A DNA stretch of 64,000 bases. Origin: Clostridium cellulovorans 743B. GTDB taxonomy: Bacteria; Bacillota; Clostridia; Clostridiales; Clostridiaceae. The notes beneath the pieces are model-generated. The model was not told where the DNA came from, ran no database searches, and saw nothing but the letters and a program-made list of their open reading frames with translations. The translations under genes were made by a program, and so were the position numbers. This document shows, one piece after another, positions 53,933 to 61,884 of the stretch. The first letter of the stretch is position 1; every line of letters begins with the position of its first letter. The stretch is from NCBI RefSeq assembly GCF_000145275.1, contig NC_014393.1, positions 620,001 to 684,000 on the forward strand, given 5' to 3'.

Positions 53933-56011
53933 ATGAAAAAGAAGGTGTGTTTGCTGACATTGGTTTTTGCAATTGCAATTACGAATTTGTTTAGCACGAT
54001 AGCTTCAGCAGCAGGAGCTACAACGAAGAGACAAGCTGTTTTGGTGATTCCTGGGATAATGGGATCAAATTTAGTAGATAGTGATGGAGACACTGTATGG
54101 GTTACCGATGAGTGGATTGCTGGAAGTAAACAGTTGTACTACTTACTCAATGGAACTATTTCCTGTACAAGCTCTGGTTTTAGTTCAGAGACAATAATTC
54201 CAAAGTTAGGAACAAATGAATATGGAGCTAAAGATACATATAAGGATTTAGTCAATAGACTAAAAGGTGAATTTCAGAACGATTATGATGTAATATTTGC
54301 TGCCTATGACTGGAGAGTAGACAACACAAGAAGTGCTATGGAATTAAAGAAGACAATAGATAATTATGATAATGTAATTATTGTAGCTCATAGTATGGGC
54401 GGTCTTGTAACAAGTAGATACCTTCAAATGTATGGTGGAAGTAAAGTTGATAAGGTTATAACTTTAGGAACTCCTTACTGGGGTGCTGTAAGTGCAGCAG
54501 AAACTATGTATACTGGAGAGGTTAGTGTACTTCCGGATATAGTAAGAGGTGCTATGAGTGGTACAATGAGAGACCTTGTTACTAATTACCCAAGTATGCA
54601 TCAACTACTACCAAATACATATTACACAAATAAGTCAAATTGGTTAACTACTGAAAAAAGAGTATATGAAAAGTGGTATGATTATGTTTGGCCGAGAACA
54701 AAGGATATATTAAATAATACTGCAGATACACAACAGTTTTATAAGGATAATTTTAATTCAAGCTTAGTAACAGTTGCAACGAACTTCCATAATAGTTTGT
54801 ATAGTTCTACAGCACCAATTAAATTAGTTGATAATACTGTAATTGTTGGAAATGGTGTTAATACAGTGACTTCTGTTAAACTTGCCACAAATAGTATTTT
54901 AGGAATTAAGTCAAGATTATCAGTTCCAAAGTATACTACTAGTGGAGATGGTACTGTTCCATTTTTAAGTGCTACTATAGGCAATGGAGTAAATTACATT
55001 CAAAGAAATGGAATAGATCATACAGGATTAGTGAAAGATCCAACAACACTTACAATGGTAGTTGATAGTATAAGAGGTGCTATAGCTTCAAAGGCTTCTG
55101 TAGTGAGAAGCGCAGTAAGTGCTCAAGGTAGCCCTATTGATTATAAGCTTACTTTTGCTGGAGATTTAAATTTCCAAGCTATAAAAGATAATACAGTTGT
55201 ATCAAGTATAGATAAGCTTCCAATGGAGGATCAAAATTATTACAATGTAAAAGATGCAAAGGAAGTTAAAATTGATAATATCGGTACCGTTGGAGAAGAT
55301 AATGCATATTTAGCGACTTTCACTCAAGCTGGTTATACCTTTAAGTTTAAATCAAATAAAGATCAAAAAATCGATTTTGCAGTTGGTCCTAATAACTTAA
55401 TATTTGGCTTCGATAACATAAATTTAAACGAAGGTGCAGATGTTTACGTAAATATGACTTCGCAAGAGAATATCAGTGCAGCTATTGATAATAATGCAGA
55501 TGGTGTTGTAGATTCAGTTGTAAATCCTACCATTAAAGATCTTAGCGAAGATATAACTGCCAATGATTTAGTTGTTTATTCAAGTGATAGGAATGCTTAT
55601 AATAAGTTGGATAATTCTTTATATCCTCAAATGAAGGTTAAGAATGTTTCGAATAAGACTATCAATCTTTCTGATTTAGAACTTAGATATTTCTTTAATA
55701 ATGATGGAAATGATAATAATAAATTTGAATGTGACTGGGCAGGTTTAAACAATGGTACTATAAATGCTTCTGTGAAATCAGATTTTGTTAGCAATGAAAA
55801 TGGTGATACAATGCTTACGATAGGTTTTGTAAATGACGGAAAAGTGCTTATGCCAGGACAAGAAATAGAAGTTCAAGGAAGAATACATAATGATAAATGG
55901 AGTATTTATAACAAATCTAATGATTATTCATTTAGTGGACAAGCATATACAGTTAATAGCAAGGTGGTATTATATGCTAAGGATTTGTTAATTTTCGGAG
56001 TTACTCCATAA
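53933..56011 (+). CDS. Secreted LCAT-like lipase/acyltransferase with C-terminal CBM3
   Basis: This 692-residue protein has a signal peptide ending SAAGA (cut near residue 27). Residues 33 to about 370 form a lecithin:cholesterol-acyltransferase-like alpha/beta hydrolase (PF02450): VLVIPGIMGSNLVDS, nucleophile AHSMGG near 153, LGTPYWGA, acid in GDGTVPF and histidine in IDHTGL near 361. A linking region of about 170 residues follows. The last 145 residues (LYPQMKVKNVSNKTINL onward, with CDWAG and WSIYNKSNDYSFSG) form a family 3 carbohydrate-binding module. GGGGGAA precedes the ATG. An esterase or lipase held on plant cell wall is likely. Confidence 0.85.
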   Translation: MKKKVCLLTLVFAIAITNLFSTIASAAGATTKRQAVLVIPGIMGSNLVDSDGDTVWVTDEWIAGSKQLYYLLNGTISCTSSGFSSETIIPKLGTNEYGAKDTYKDLVNRLKGEFQNDYDVIFAAYDWRVDNTRSAMELKKTIDNYDNVIIVAHSMGGLVTSRYLQMYGGSKVDKVITLGTPYWGAVSAAETMYTGEVSVLPDIVRGAMSGTMRDLVTNYPSMHQLLPNTYYTNKSNWLTTEKRVYEKWYDYVWPRTKDILNNTADTQQFYKDNFNSSLVTVATNFHNSLYSSTAPIKLVDNTVIVGNGVNTVTSVKLATNSILGIKSRLSVPKYTTSGDGTVPFLSATIGNGVNYIQRNGIDHTGLVKDPTTLTMVVDSIRGAIASKASVVRSAVSAQGSPIDYKLTFAGDLNFQAIKDNTVVSSIDKLPMEDQNYYNVKDAKEVKIDNIGTVGEDNAYLATFTQAGYTFKFKSNKDQKIDFAVGPNNLIFGFDNINLNEGADVYVNMTSQENISAAIDNNADGVVDSVVNPTIKDLSEDITANDLVVYSSDRNAYNKLDNSLYPQMKVKNVSNKTINLSDLELRYFFNNDGNDNNKFECDWAGLNNGTINASVKSDFVSNENGDTMLTIGFVNDGKVLMPGQEIEVQGRIHNDKWSIYNKSNDYSFSGQAYTVNSKVVLYAKDLLIFGVTP

Positions 56012-56042
56012 ATAAACTTATCTAATGTATAAGTTTATTTAT
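56008..56042 (+). terminator. AT-rich hairpin at the lipase stop codon
   Basis: ATAAATAAACTTAT / ATAAGTTTATTTAT form a 14-bp stem with a short loop, overlapping the stop codon. No T-run follows, so it may protect the 3' end and not terminate. Confidence 0.45.
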
Positions 56043-56457
56043 AGATGAGTTTTAAAAGTTAAAAAAATACATATTATAGCAATTAGAAGAAATTTGTATA
56101 CAAATAACAACTAAGTAAAATGTTAATTTTTTTTGTACACGAATTAAAAAAGATATAGAACTAATTTGTACTTATCATCTGTACAAAGAAGAATAGTTTG
56201 CAAGGTTAAAGCTTTGCAAGCTATTTTTTTATTTATTAAAGTGGTTTTTGTAAGTTCACATGGATAATTCGTTATAAATTTACTGTGTACTAACTAATGG
56301 GAGGAAAATTTTATTTAAAGATGAAAAGTAAGAAAAATTTAAATTTTTTTTAAATATTTAGAAAATGCAATAGGAAAATTGGTATACAAGGTCGAATAAA
56401 ATAAGATGGAAGTATATCTTAAAATTTATGACAAAATACAAATGGGGGTAAAGTACT
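56043..56457. other. Intergenic region before the chemoreceptor/binding-protein pair
   Basis: The region contains one clear terminator (56192-56230) and otherwise AT-rich sequence. No gene is supported. Confidence 0.4.
56192..56230 (+). terminator. Terminator downstream of the lipase gene
   Basis: AATAGTTTGCAA / TTGCAAGCTATT with a 10-base loop is followed by TTTTTT. Confidence 0.85.
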
Positions 56458-58488
56458 ATGGCAGCTGAAGTTATTCAGGATAAGCAAACAGGTATTGGAG
56501 AGAGAGGAAGTAGAGGATTTTTAAACTCCTTAAAAGGAAGGTTAATACTCACCTATATTGCTATAGCATTAATTCCAATAGTGCTAGTGGCAACTATGAC
56601 TTACATCAATACTCAAAAAACTATAACAGAAAAGGTAGGGAATTTATCTTATCAATCTACATTTCAAACAAAAATTAATGTTGATAGCTTTTTGGCAGAA
56701 GTTGAAAATGCAGCATCATTAATGTTTGCTCATAATGATATATCGGTTTATAATCCATCAGATAAGTCTGTAGACGAATATCAAAAGCTTCAGAGTGAGA
56801 AAAACATTACAGAATATCTTACGTCTATAAGTCTCCTTAAGAATTTTACTGATTTTGCTATTGTCTATGATAATAATAAAATTGTAGGTAAAATATCAGA
56901 AAGTACCCAAAATGTATATAAAGTAGATACAATTTTTTCAGAACTGAAAAGTAAATTAGGTGATAATAAAACTAAGTCTAGTTGGTATTCTGCTAATAAA
57001 GGTGATTTCAGTAGATTATATTATATTAAAAGAATAAATGACAATGCTGTTATGCTTACATCTTTTTATACAAATGAGTTAAGTGAAATTTTTGATAGCA
57101 ATGATGAAACTAATGGTATGGAAATTGAATTAATCGACGAAAAAAATAATATTATTTATTCTAAGACATCAGAAGAAATAGGTAGACCTATAGATTCAAA
57201 TATATTAGAGAAAATTAATAGTGAAGGTATAAAGGTTTTTAGAAGTAATGGTAAACTAGTTACTTACGAGGATTTTGGTCCAGAGTGGAAGATTATTAGC
57301 ACAATTCCAACTGCATATATCTTAAAAGAAGTAGATAATATAGCTATATTTACCATGGTATTAACATTAATATGTATATTAGCAGCTAGTATTTTTGGTT
57401 TTGTATCAGCAAATTCTATATCAAAACCAATCGATAAGCTTGTTAAAACCATGAAGAAGGTTGAAAATGGAGATTTAACTGTTATAGCACAATATGAGAG
57501 AAATGATGAACTAGGTACTTTAAGAGATAGTTTTAATGTAATGACTAGCAATATAAGAAATCTAATAGAGAATACAAGGGCTGTTGCTATAATAGTTGCA
57601 GAAGAATCAGGGTCGATTCATGAAAATGCAAAACAAGCAGAGAACATTGCAAGTAACGTTACTTTGGCCATGTCAGAGATTGCAGAAGGTTCTATGAATC
57701 AGTTAAGTGAATTACAAGAAACCTTTAATACTATGGCAAAGCTTGCTGATAGTATAAATGATATTATTAAGGCCGTTTCTCAGGTTACAATTATTTCTCA
57801 AGAAGCTAAAAATAAGGGTGATGAATCATTAGTTACAATTAAAGAATTGAGTGCAAAAAATGAATTGACAAATATAACTATGAATGAGATAAACAATACA
57901 ATGGGATCACTTAGTGACAGTATAAAGGAAATAGAAGTGGTAATTAGACTAATTAAATCAATAAGTGAGCAAACAAACCTATTATCTCTTAATGCAAGTA
58001 TAGAAGCTGCAAGAGCTGGGGAAGCAGGAAAAGGATTTGCTGTAGTTGCTGATGAAGTTAAGAAGTTAGCAGAAGAATCTAGCAAATCAACAGAAAGTAT
58101 TTATGAAGTTATCGGTAATGTATATAAGAAGGCTAATGAGACAATTAACTTGATAAATAGCTCTAAAAAAATATTTAAAGAACAAGCAGAAGCTGTGGAA
58201 TTTGCAAATAACTCAGTAGTGAACATTGTTGAAGACACAGAAATAATAACTGCTCAAGTTGAAAAAATAGAAAGATTAATGAATGAAATAAATAATTTAA
58301 AAGATAAAACCTTAGCATCAACCAATAGTATTTTAAGTATTACAGAGAATTCTTCAGCTAACACTGAGGAGGTATTAGCTGCAACAGAAGAGCAAAGTTC
58401 CACTGCAACAAATCTATCTGAGCGTTCAGATAAATTAGATGGTGCGGTAAGCGGATTAAAAGAGACTATTAACAGGTTTAAAATATAA
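56458..58488 (+). CDS. Methyl-accepting chemotaxis protein paired with a binding protein
   Basis: This 676-residue protein has a cytoplasmic N-terminal stretch of about 25 residues and a membrane segment LILTYIAIALIPIVLVATM. An extracellular Cache-like domain covers about 52-285, followed by a second membrane segment (FTMVLTLICILAASIFGFV), HAMP and a signalling domain with tip EQTNLLSLNASIEAARAGEAG. GGGGGTAA lies before the ATG. The next gene, 29 bases on, encodes a sugar-binding lipoprotein without permeases, so this receptor may read ligand through that protein. The Cache domain also resembles those of two-component sugar sensors. Confidence 0.92.
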   Translation: MAAEVIQDKQTGIGERGSRGFLNSLKGRLILTYIAIALIPIVLVATMTYINTQKTITEKVGNLSYQSTFQTKINVDSFLAEVENAASLMFAHNDISVYNPSDKSVDEYQKLQSEKNITEYLTSISLLKNFTDFAIVYDNNKIVGKISESTQNVYKVDTIFSELKSKLGDNKTKSSWYSANKGDFSRLYYIKRINDNAVMLTSFYTNELSEIFDSNDETNGMEIELIDEKNNIIYSKTSEEIGRPIDSNILEKINSEGIKVFRSNGKLVTYEDFGPEWKIISTIPTAYILKEVDNIAIFTMVLTLICILAASIFGFVSANSISKPIDKLVKTMKKVENGDLTVIAQYERNDELGTLRDSFNVMTSNIRNLIENTRAVAIIVAEESGSIHENAKQAENIASNVTLAMSEIAEGSMNQLSELQETFNTMAKLADSINDIIKAVSQVTIISQEAKNKGDESLVTIKELSAKNELTNITMNEINNTMGSLSDSIKEIEVVIRLIKSISEQTNLLSLNASIEAARAGEAGKGFAVVADEVKKLAEESSKSTESIYEVIGNVYKKANETINLINSSKKIFKEQAEAVEFANNSVVNIVEDTEIITAQVEKIERLMNEINNLKDKTLASTNSILSITENSSANTEEVLAATEEQSSTATNLSERSDKLDGAVSGLKETINRFKI

Positions 58489-58517
58489 ATTGGCTATTGA
58501 TGAAAGGAGCAGCAAAA

Positions 58518-59777
58518 ATGTATAAAAAATTAATGACATTGATAGTGATATTTGTTTTTGTATTTAGTTTTAGTGGATGTGGAAATGAAAAAGTAAATTC
58601 AACTAAACAACAAGAAACAGTTACTATAAAATTTTCGTGGTGGGGAACTGATACTAGACATGAAGCAACTATGAGTGCAGTAAAGAAGTTTCAAGAGAAA
58701 TACCCAAATATTAAGGTGAAGATGGAATTTGGTGAATGGACAGGTTTTCAAAAAAAGATGGCTGTATATATTGCGGGAAATACGGAACCTGATGTTATGC
58801 AAATAAATTATGATTGGCTTCAATTGTATTCAAAGGATGGAGCTGGTTTTTATGATTTAAATAAGGTATCAGATATATTCAATTTACAAAACTTTAATGA
58901 AAAAATATTATCTTATGGAAGTAAAAATAATATAGTAAATGGGGTACCATTAGCAAGTAATGTAAAAGGTTTGTATTATAATAAAACCACTTTTGATAAA
59001 TTCGGTGTTCCAATTCCAAAAACTTGGGATGATCTTTTTAAAGCTGCAGAAAAGTTTGGTGAAGGCTATTATCCTTTAGAATTAGATTCCAGAGGAGGAT
59101 GGAATTTGGCTGCAACTTATGTTCAACAGAAGACGGGAAAAGATTTCATAAAAGTAGATGGAACAATTGGCTTTTCAGAGCGAGATATAAAAGATCTTCT
59201 TACTTTTTATAAATCCTTGCTTGATAAAAAAGTTATACCGAATTTACAAGGAAAGAAAATTAGCAATTTTGATGAAGGAAAATATGCAGGAACTTATCAA
59301 TGGATTAGTAACTCAGAAAAGTATGCAAAAAAATTAAAAGATAAAAACCAAGAGTTGATTGCTGGAGATTTACCAGTAATAGATGATGCAGTTAATTCTG
59401 GCTGGTACGTAAAACCTTCAAGTCTATTTGCAATAAGCAAGAACACAGAGCATCCAAAGGAAGCAGCAATGCTATTGGAGTATTTAGTAAATGACACTGA
59501 GGGCATAGTAGCAATGGGTACAGATAGAGGATTATCAGTAAGTAATGCAGCTAAAGAATATCTTAATACTTTGGATAAGACAGTTCAGTTTGATGCCACA
59601 GAAAAATTGAACGCGATTAAGCCTGTATTAATGAATCCATATTTTGAGAATACCCTTATACAAAATATTTGTGAGGCTTCTATTGAAGAAATAACTTATG
59701 ATAAGTCAACAATAGATGAATGTGCCAAGAATACATATGCAAAACTCGTAACTACCTTATCGGTGGTAGCAAAATAA
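58518..59777 (+). CDS. Orphan sugar-binding lipoprotein
   Basis: This 419-residue CUT1-type solute-binding lipoprotein has the lipobox FSFSGC (Cys near residue 22). Mature landmarks are IKFSWWGTDTRHEATMSAV, FQEKYPNIKVKMEFGEW, DVMQINYDWLQLY, GLYYNKTTFDKFGVPIPKTWDDL and HPKEAAMLLEYLVND. It should bind a mono- or oligosaccharide outside the cell. AAAGGAGC lies eight bases before the ATG; earlier in-frame starts lack a ribosome site. No permease or ATPase gene is linked and a terminator follows, so it probably serves the chemoreceptor gene just upstream or a distant transporter. Confidence 0.9.
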   Translation: MYKKLMTLIVIFVFVFSFSGCGNEKVNSTKQQETVTIKFSWWGTDTRHEATMSAVKKFQEKYPNIKVKMEFGEWTGFQKKMAVYIAGNTEPDVMQINYDWLQLYSKDGAGFYDLNKVSDIFNLQNFNEKILSYGSKNNIVNGVPLASNVKGLYYNKTTFDKFGVPIPKTWDDLFKAAEKFGEGYYPLELDSRGGWNLAATYVQQKTGKDFIKVDGTIGFSERDIKDLLTFYKSLLDKKVIPNLQGKKISNFDEGKYAGTYQWISNSEKYAKKLKDKNQELIAGDLPVIDDAVNSGWYVKPSSLFAISKNTEHPKEAAMLLEYLVNDTEGIVAMGTDRGLSVSNAAKEYLNTLDKTVQFDATEKLNAIKPVLMNPYFENTLIQNICEASIEEITYDKSTIDECAKNTYAKLVTTLSVVAK

Positions 59778-59802
59778 AAAAAGTTAATTAGATTGATATA
59801 CT

Positions 59803-59860
59803 CCCTTTTGGTAGATGATTTAATAATAAAATTTAGCTACTAAAAGGGATTTATATTTTT
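59803..59860 (+). terminator. Terminator after the binding-protein gene
   Basis: CCCTTTTGGTAG / CTACTAAAAGGG with a 22-base loop is followed by a T-rich tail. It lies between convergent units. Confidence 0.7.
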
Positions 59861-59877
59861 TATATTCTTACGGCTAT

Positions 59878-60051
59878 TTAGAATGTAGGTCCAGGATTTG
59901 TTGGACCAGGAGATGGTGGCTTTGGTAAATCTATAATAATCTTAATTATTTTTCCTAAACCACTTACAGCTTTTTTTAGAGCTTTTTTTAAGCTCCAACC
60001 GCCGTTTATTTCGTTTAATTGAGTTTCAGTTAATGGTGAAAAATTATCCAT
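59878..60051 (-). CDS. Double-glycine leader peptide C (cationic, Pro-rich tail)
   Basis: This 57-residue product, too short for most gene callers, has leader MDNFSPLTETQLNEINGG (18 residues, LTE.QL.EI.GG). The mature 39 residues start WSLKKALKKAVSGLGKIIKI, a cationic amphipathic helix, and end in a proline-rich tail PKPPSPGPTNPGPTF. GGAGGAATAATT precedes the ATG. It lies 41 bases after peptide gene D on the same strand, so the two are probably co-transcribed. It resembles class II bacteriocins in size and charge. No immunity gene is seen. Confidence 0.82.
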   Translation of the reverse strand: MDNFSPLTETQLNEINGGWSLKKALKKAVSGLGKIIKIIIDLPKPPSPGPTNPGPTF

Positions 60052-60092
60052 AATTATTCCTCCTCATAAAAATAAATTGTTAATTATAAGTA

Positions 60093-60275
60093 TTAAAGTT
60101 CTGGAATTATCGTAATAGCTCCTTTTATTACAGCAGGTATTACAGCACCACCAGATGCTATAGTTGTTGCTGTTTTAATTACTGCAAAAGCAACCTTAGC
60201 GATTTTTTTCCAACTCCATCTTCCACCTTCGATTTCATGTAATTCAACTTCTGTTAATGAAACAAAGTTTTCCAT
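60093..60275 (-). CDS. Double-glycine leader peptide D (cecropin-like)
   Basis: This 60-residue product has leader MENFVSLTEVELHEIEGG and a mature 42-residue part that begins RWSWKKIAKVAFAVIKTATT, then a SGG hinge, then a hydrophobic AVIPAVIKGAITIIPEL tail. A longer in-frame start at 60332 is rejected because ATAGGGGGAA precedes the ATG at 60275 and that start gives a standard leader. It shares the leader and most tail positions with peptide E, so they are recent duplicates. The plan, with an aromatic-basic N-terminus, flexible hinge and hydrophobic helix, recalls cecropins. An antimicrobial role is inferred. Confidence 0.85.
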   Translation of the reverse strand: MENFVSLTEVELHEIEGGRWSWKKIAKVAFAVIKTATTIASGGAVIPAVIKGAITIIPEL

Positions 60276-60530
60276 TTTTATTCCCCCTATTTTATTTAAA
60301 TATTTATAATTATATTTATGTGCCCAATACATAAAATAACTATATAAATATATTTTATAGTAAATATAATTTTATGTAAATAAAATTTTGTTATACAATC
60401 ATTAAAACTAAATTAAATATATAAGAAAAAAATGAACATATGTAAATATATTACTAAAAAATGGTTGTACTTATAATGTGAAGAGTTCCAATGAATTGTT
60501 AAAATGTATACATTTCAACAATGTAGCTAA

Positions 60531-60576
60531 AAAAATAAGCCACATCAGTTATTTGCCGATGTGACTTATTTTCTTA
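60531..60576 (-). terminator. Minus-strand terminator of peptide gene E
   Basis: AAATAAGCCACATC / GATGTGACTTATTT form a 14-bp stem with one mismatch; on the minus strand it is followed by TTTTTT. It separates gene E from genes D and C. Confidence 0.8.
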
Positions 60577-60577
60577 A

Positions 60578-60760
60578 TTAAAGTTCATTAGCAACAGCAA
60601 TAGCTCCGCCTATTACAGCAGGGGCAGCAGCTCCGCCAGAAGCTATAGTAACAACTGTTCCAGCTACAGCAGCAGCTATTTTAATGATCTTTTTCCATTT
60701 CCACTTTCCACCATCAATTTGATGAAGTTCAACTTCAGATAATGTCTTAAAATTTTCCAT
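60578..60760 (-). CDS. Double-glycine leader peptide E (cecropin-like)
   Basis: This 60-residue product has leader MENFKTLSEVELHQIDGG (LSEVEL.QI.GG). The mature 42 residues begin KWKWKKIIKIAAAVAGTV, followed by ASGGAAAPAV and GGAIAVANEL. The KWK-x-KK start and the AP-containing hydrophobic second half are strikingly similar in plan to insect cecropins, although overall identity is probably low. AAGGAGG lies before the ATG. It has its own terminator, so it is a separate unit from genes D and C and may be expressed differently. No Cys is present. Confidence 0.85.
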   Translation of the reverse strand: MENFKTLSEVELHQIDGGKWKWKKIIKIAAAVAGTVVTIASGGAAAPAVIGGAIAVANEL

Positions 60761-61072
60761 AATAAATCCTCCTTGTATAAAAAATGATTAATCCTCTAAT
60801 CAAGCGCTATGATTTAAAGTAATTAAGCATAGTTTACAATAGACAATGGGAAAAGTAAATATAAAAAGAAAAATATTACATATATTTAACAAATATATAA
60901 TATTTAATTCGAAAAAAAGATTTAAAAGTATACAAGAATATGCTTTTTATCAATGTGTGTTACTTTTATTTTGTATATATTACAAATAAAAAACATGATA
61001 TAATATTATTGTAAAAAAATAAAGATATATATGTAGAAATATCGAAAATAGGGAAAAATGGGAGTGGTTAAT
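60761..61072. other. Divergent control region of peptide E and a lipoprotein gene
   Basis: Very AT-rich DNA with no gene. It must hold the promoters of both flanking units. I could not choose reliable -35/-10 pairs. Confidence 0.4.
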
Positions 61073-61792
61073 GTGAATAAGATACTTAGAGTTATTGCAG
61101 GTGTTTCTGTAGCAGCATGCGTTCTTAGTGGTTGTGGAAATGATTCTGATAGTTCGAAGAAGGTCGAAAGTTCTAAAGAAACATCTTCAACAACTGAAAA
61201 TGTGAATAATGATAATAAAAACTCAGCTGAATCTACTAAAGATAAGAATGAAGGATTACCAGTTGTAGATGATAGTGTTGTTAGAGAATTTAAGCAAGAT
61301 ACGCCAGAAAATGCTATAAGAGAATTTTATGCTAATGTAAGTAGTTTAAATGAAAAAGAATATGCAACTTTTTATCAAGTTCCAGATGGATACAAAACCA
61401 TTAAATATTCTTGGGAATGTTATGGTATAGAAAAAATAGATGTTACAAAAGTTGAAGTAGATTATAATGATTCAGTTCCGAATGATCCTATTGCATTAGC
61501 TACAGTACAATATAATCAAAAATTGAAGGATATAGAAGAACCATTGTCAACATTTACAATGATAGAACTTAGAAAAGTAAATGAAAAATGGGTTATTGCT
61601 GCTCAAGAGTCACTTACGCAAGCACAAGATCAATGGGTAGTTAAGTTAAGAGAAGAAAAGATGAATACCGATGAGTACAAGAAACTTTTAGAAAGCTCTA
61701 GGAAGTTCCAAGAAAAAAATTCAGAGTTTATGAGTAAGGCGGCTCAAGAACTTAACAAATATCTTACAGGACAAGATGGAACATCAAGATAA
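61073..61792 (+). CDS. Lipoprotein of unknown function
   Basis: This 239-residue lipoprotein has lipobox VLSGC (Cys near residue 21). A Ser/Lys/Asn-rich linker to about residue 70 leads into a domain of about 110 residues beginning DTPENAIREFYANVSSLNEKEYATFYQVP, of the NTF2-like kind often found on clostridial surface proteins. A Lys/Glu-rich C-terminal helix follows. The GTG at 61073 is preferred over ATG 61058, because GGGAGTGG lies between them and the shorter form gives the cleaner signal. It sits divergently beside the peptide E gene, so an immunity-type role is possible but unsupported. Confidence 0.65.
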   Translation: MNKILRVIAGVSVAACVLSGCGNDSDSSKKVESSKETSSTTENVNNDNKNSAESTKDKNEGLPVVDDSVVREFKQDTPENAIREFYANVSSLNEKEYATFYQVPDGYKTIKYSWECYGIEKIDVTKVEVDYNDSVPNDPIALATVQYNQKLKDIEEPLSTFTMIELRKVNEKWVIAAQESLTQAQDQWVVKLREEKMNTDEYKKLLESSRKFQEKNSEFMSKAAQELNKYLTGQDGTSR

Positions 61793-61797
61793 AAAAG

Positions 61798-61835
61798 AAA
61801 AACCTCACAAAAATTTAAACTTTTGTGAGGTTTAT
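61798..61835. terminator. Terminator between lipoprotein and aldolase genes
   Basis: AACCTCACAAAA / TTTTGTGAGGTT is a perfect 12-bp stem flanked by A-rich and T-rich sequence, so it may serve both convergent genes. Confidence 0.85.
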
Positions 61836-61884
61836 TTATGGAGTTTAATTTCTAAAATTTGAGGATATCCTCAATCAAAAGATA

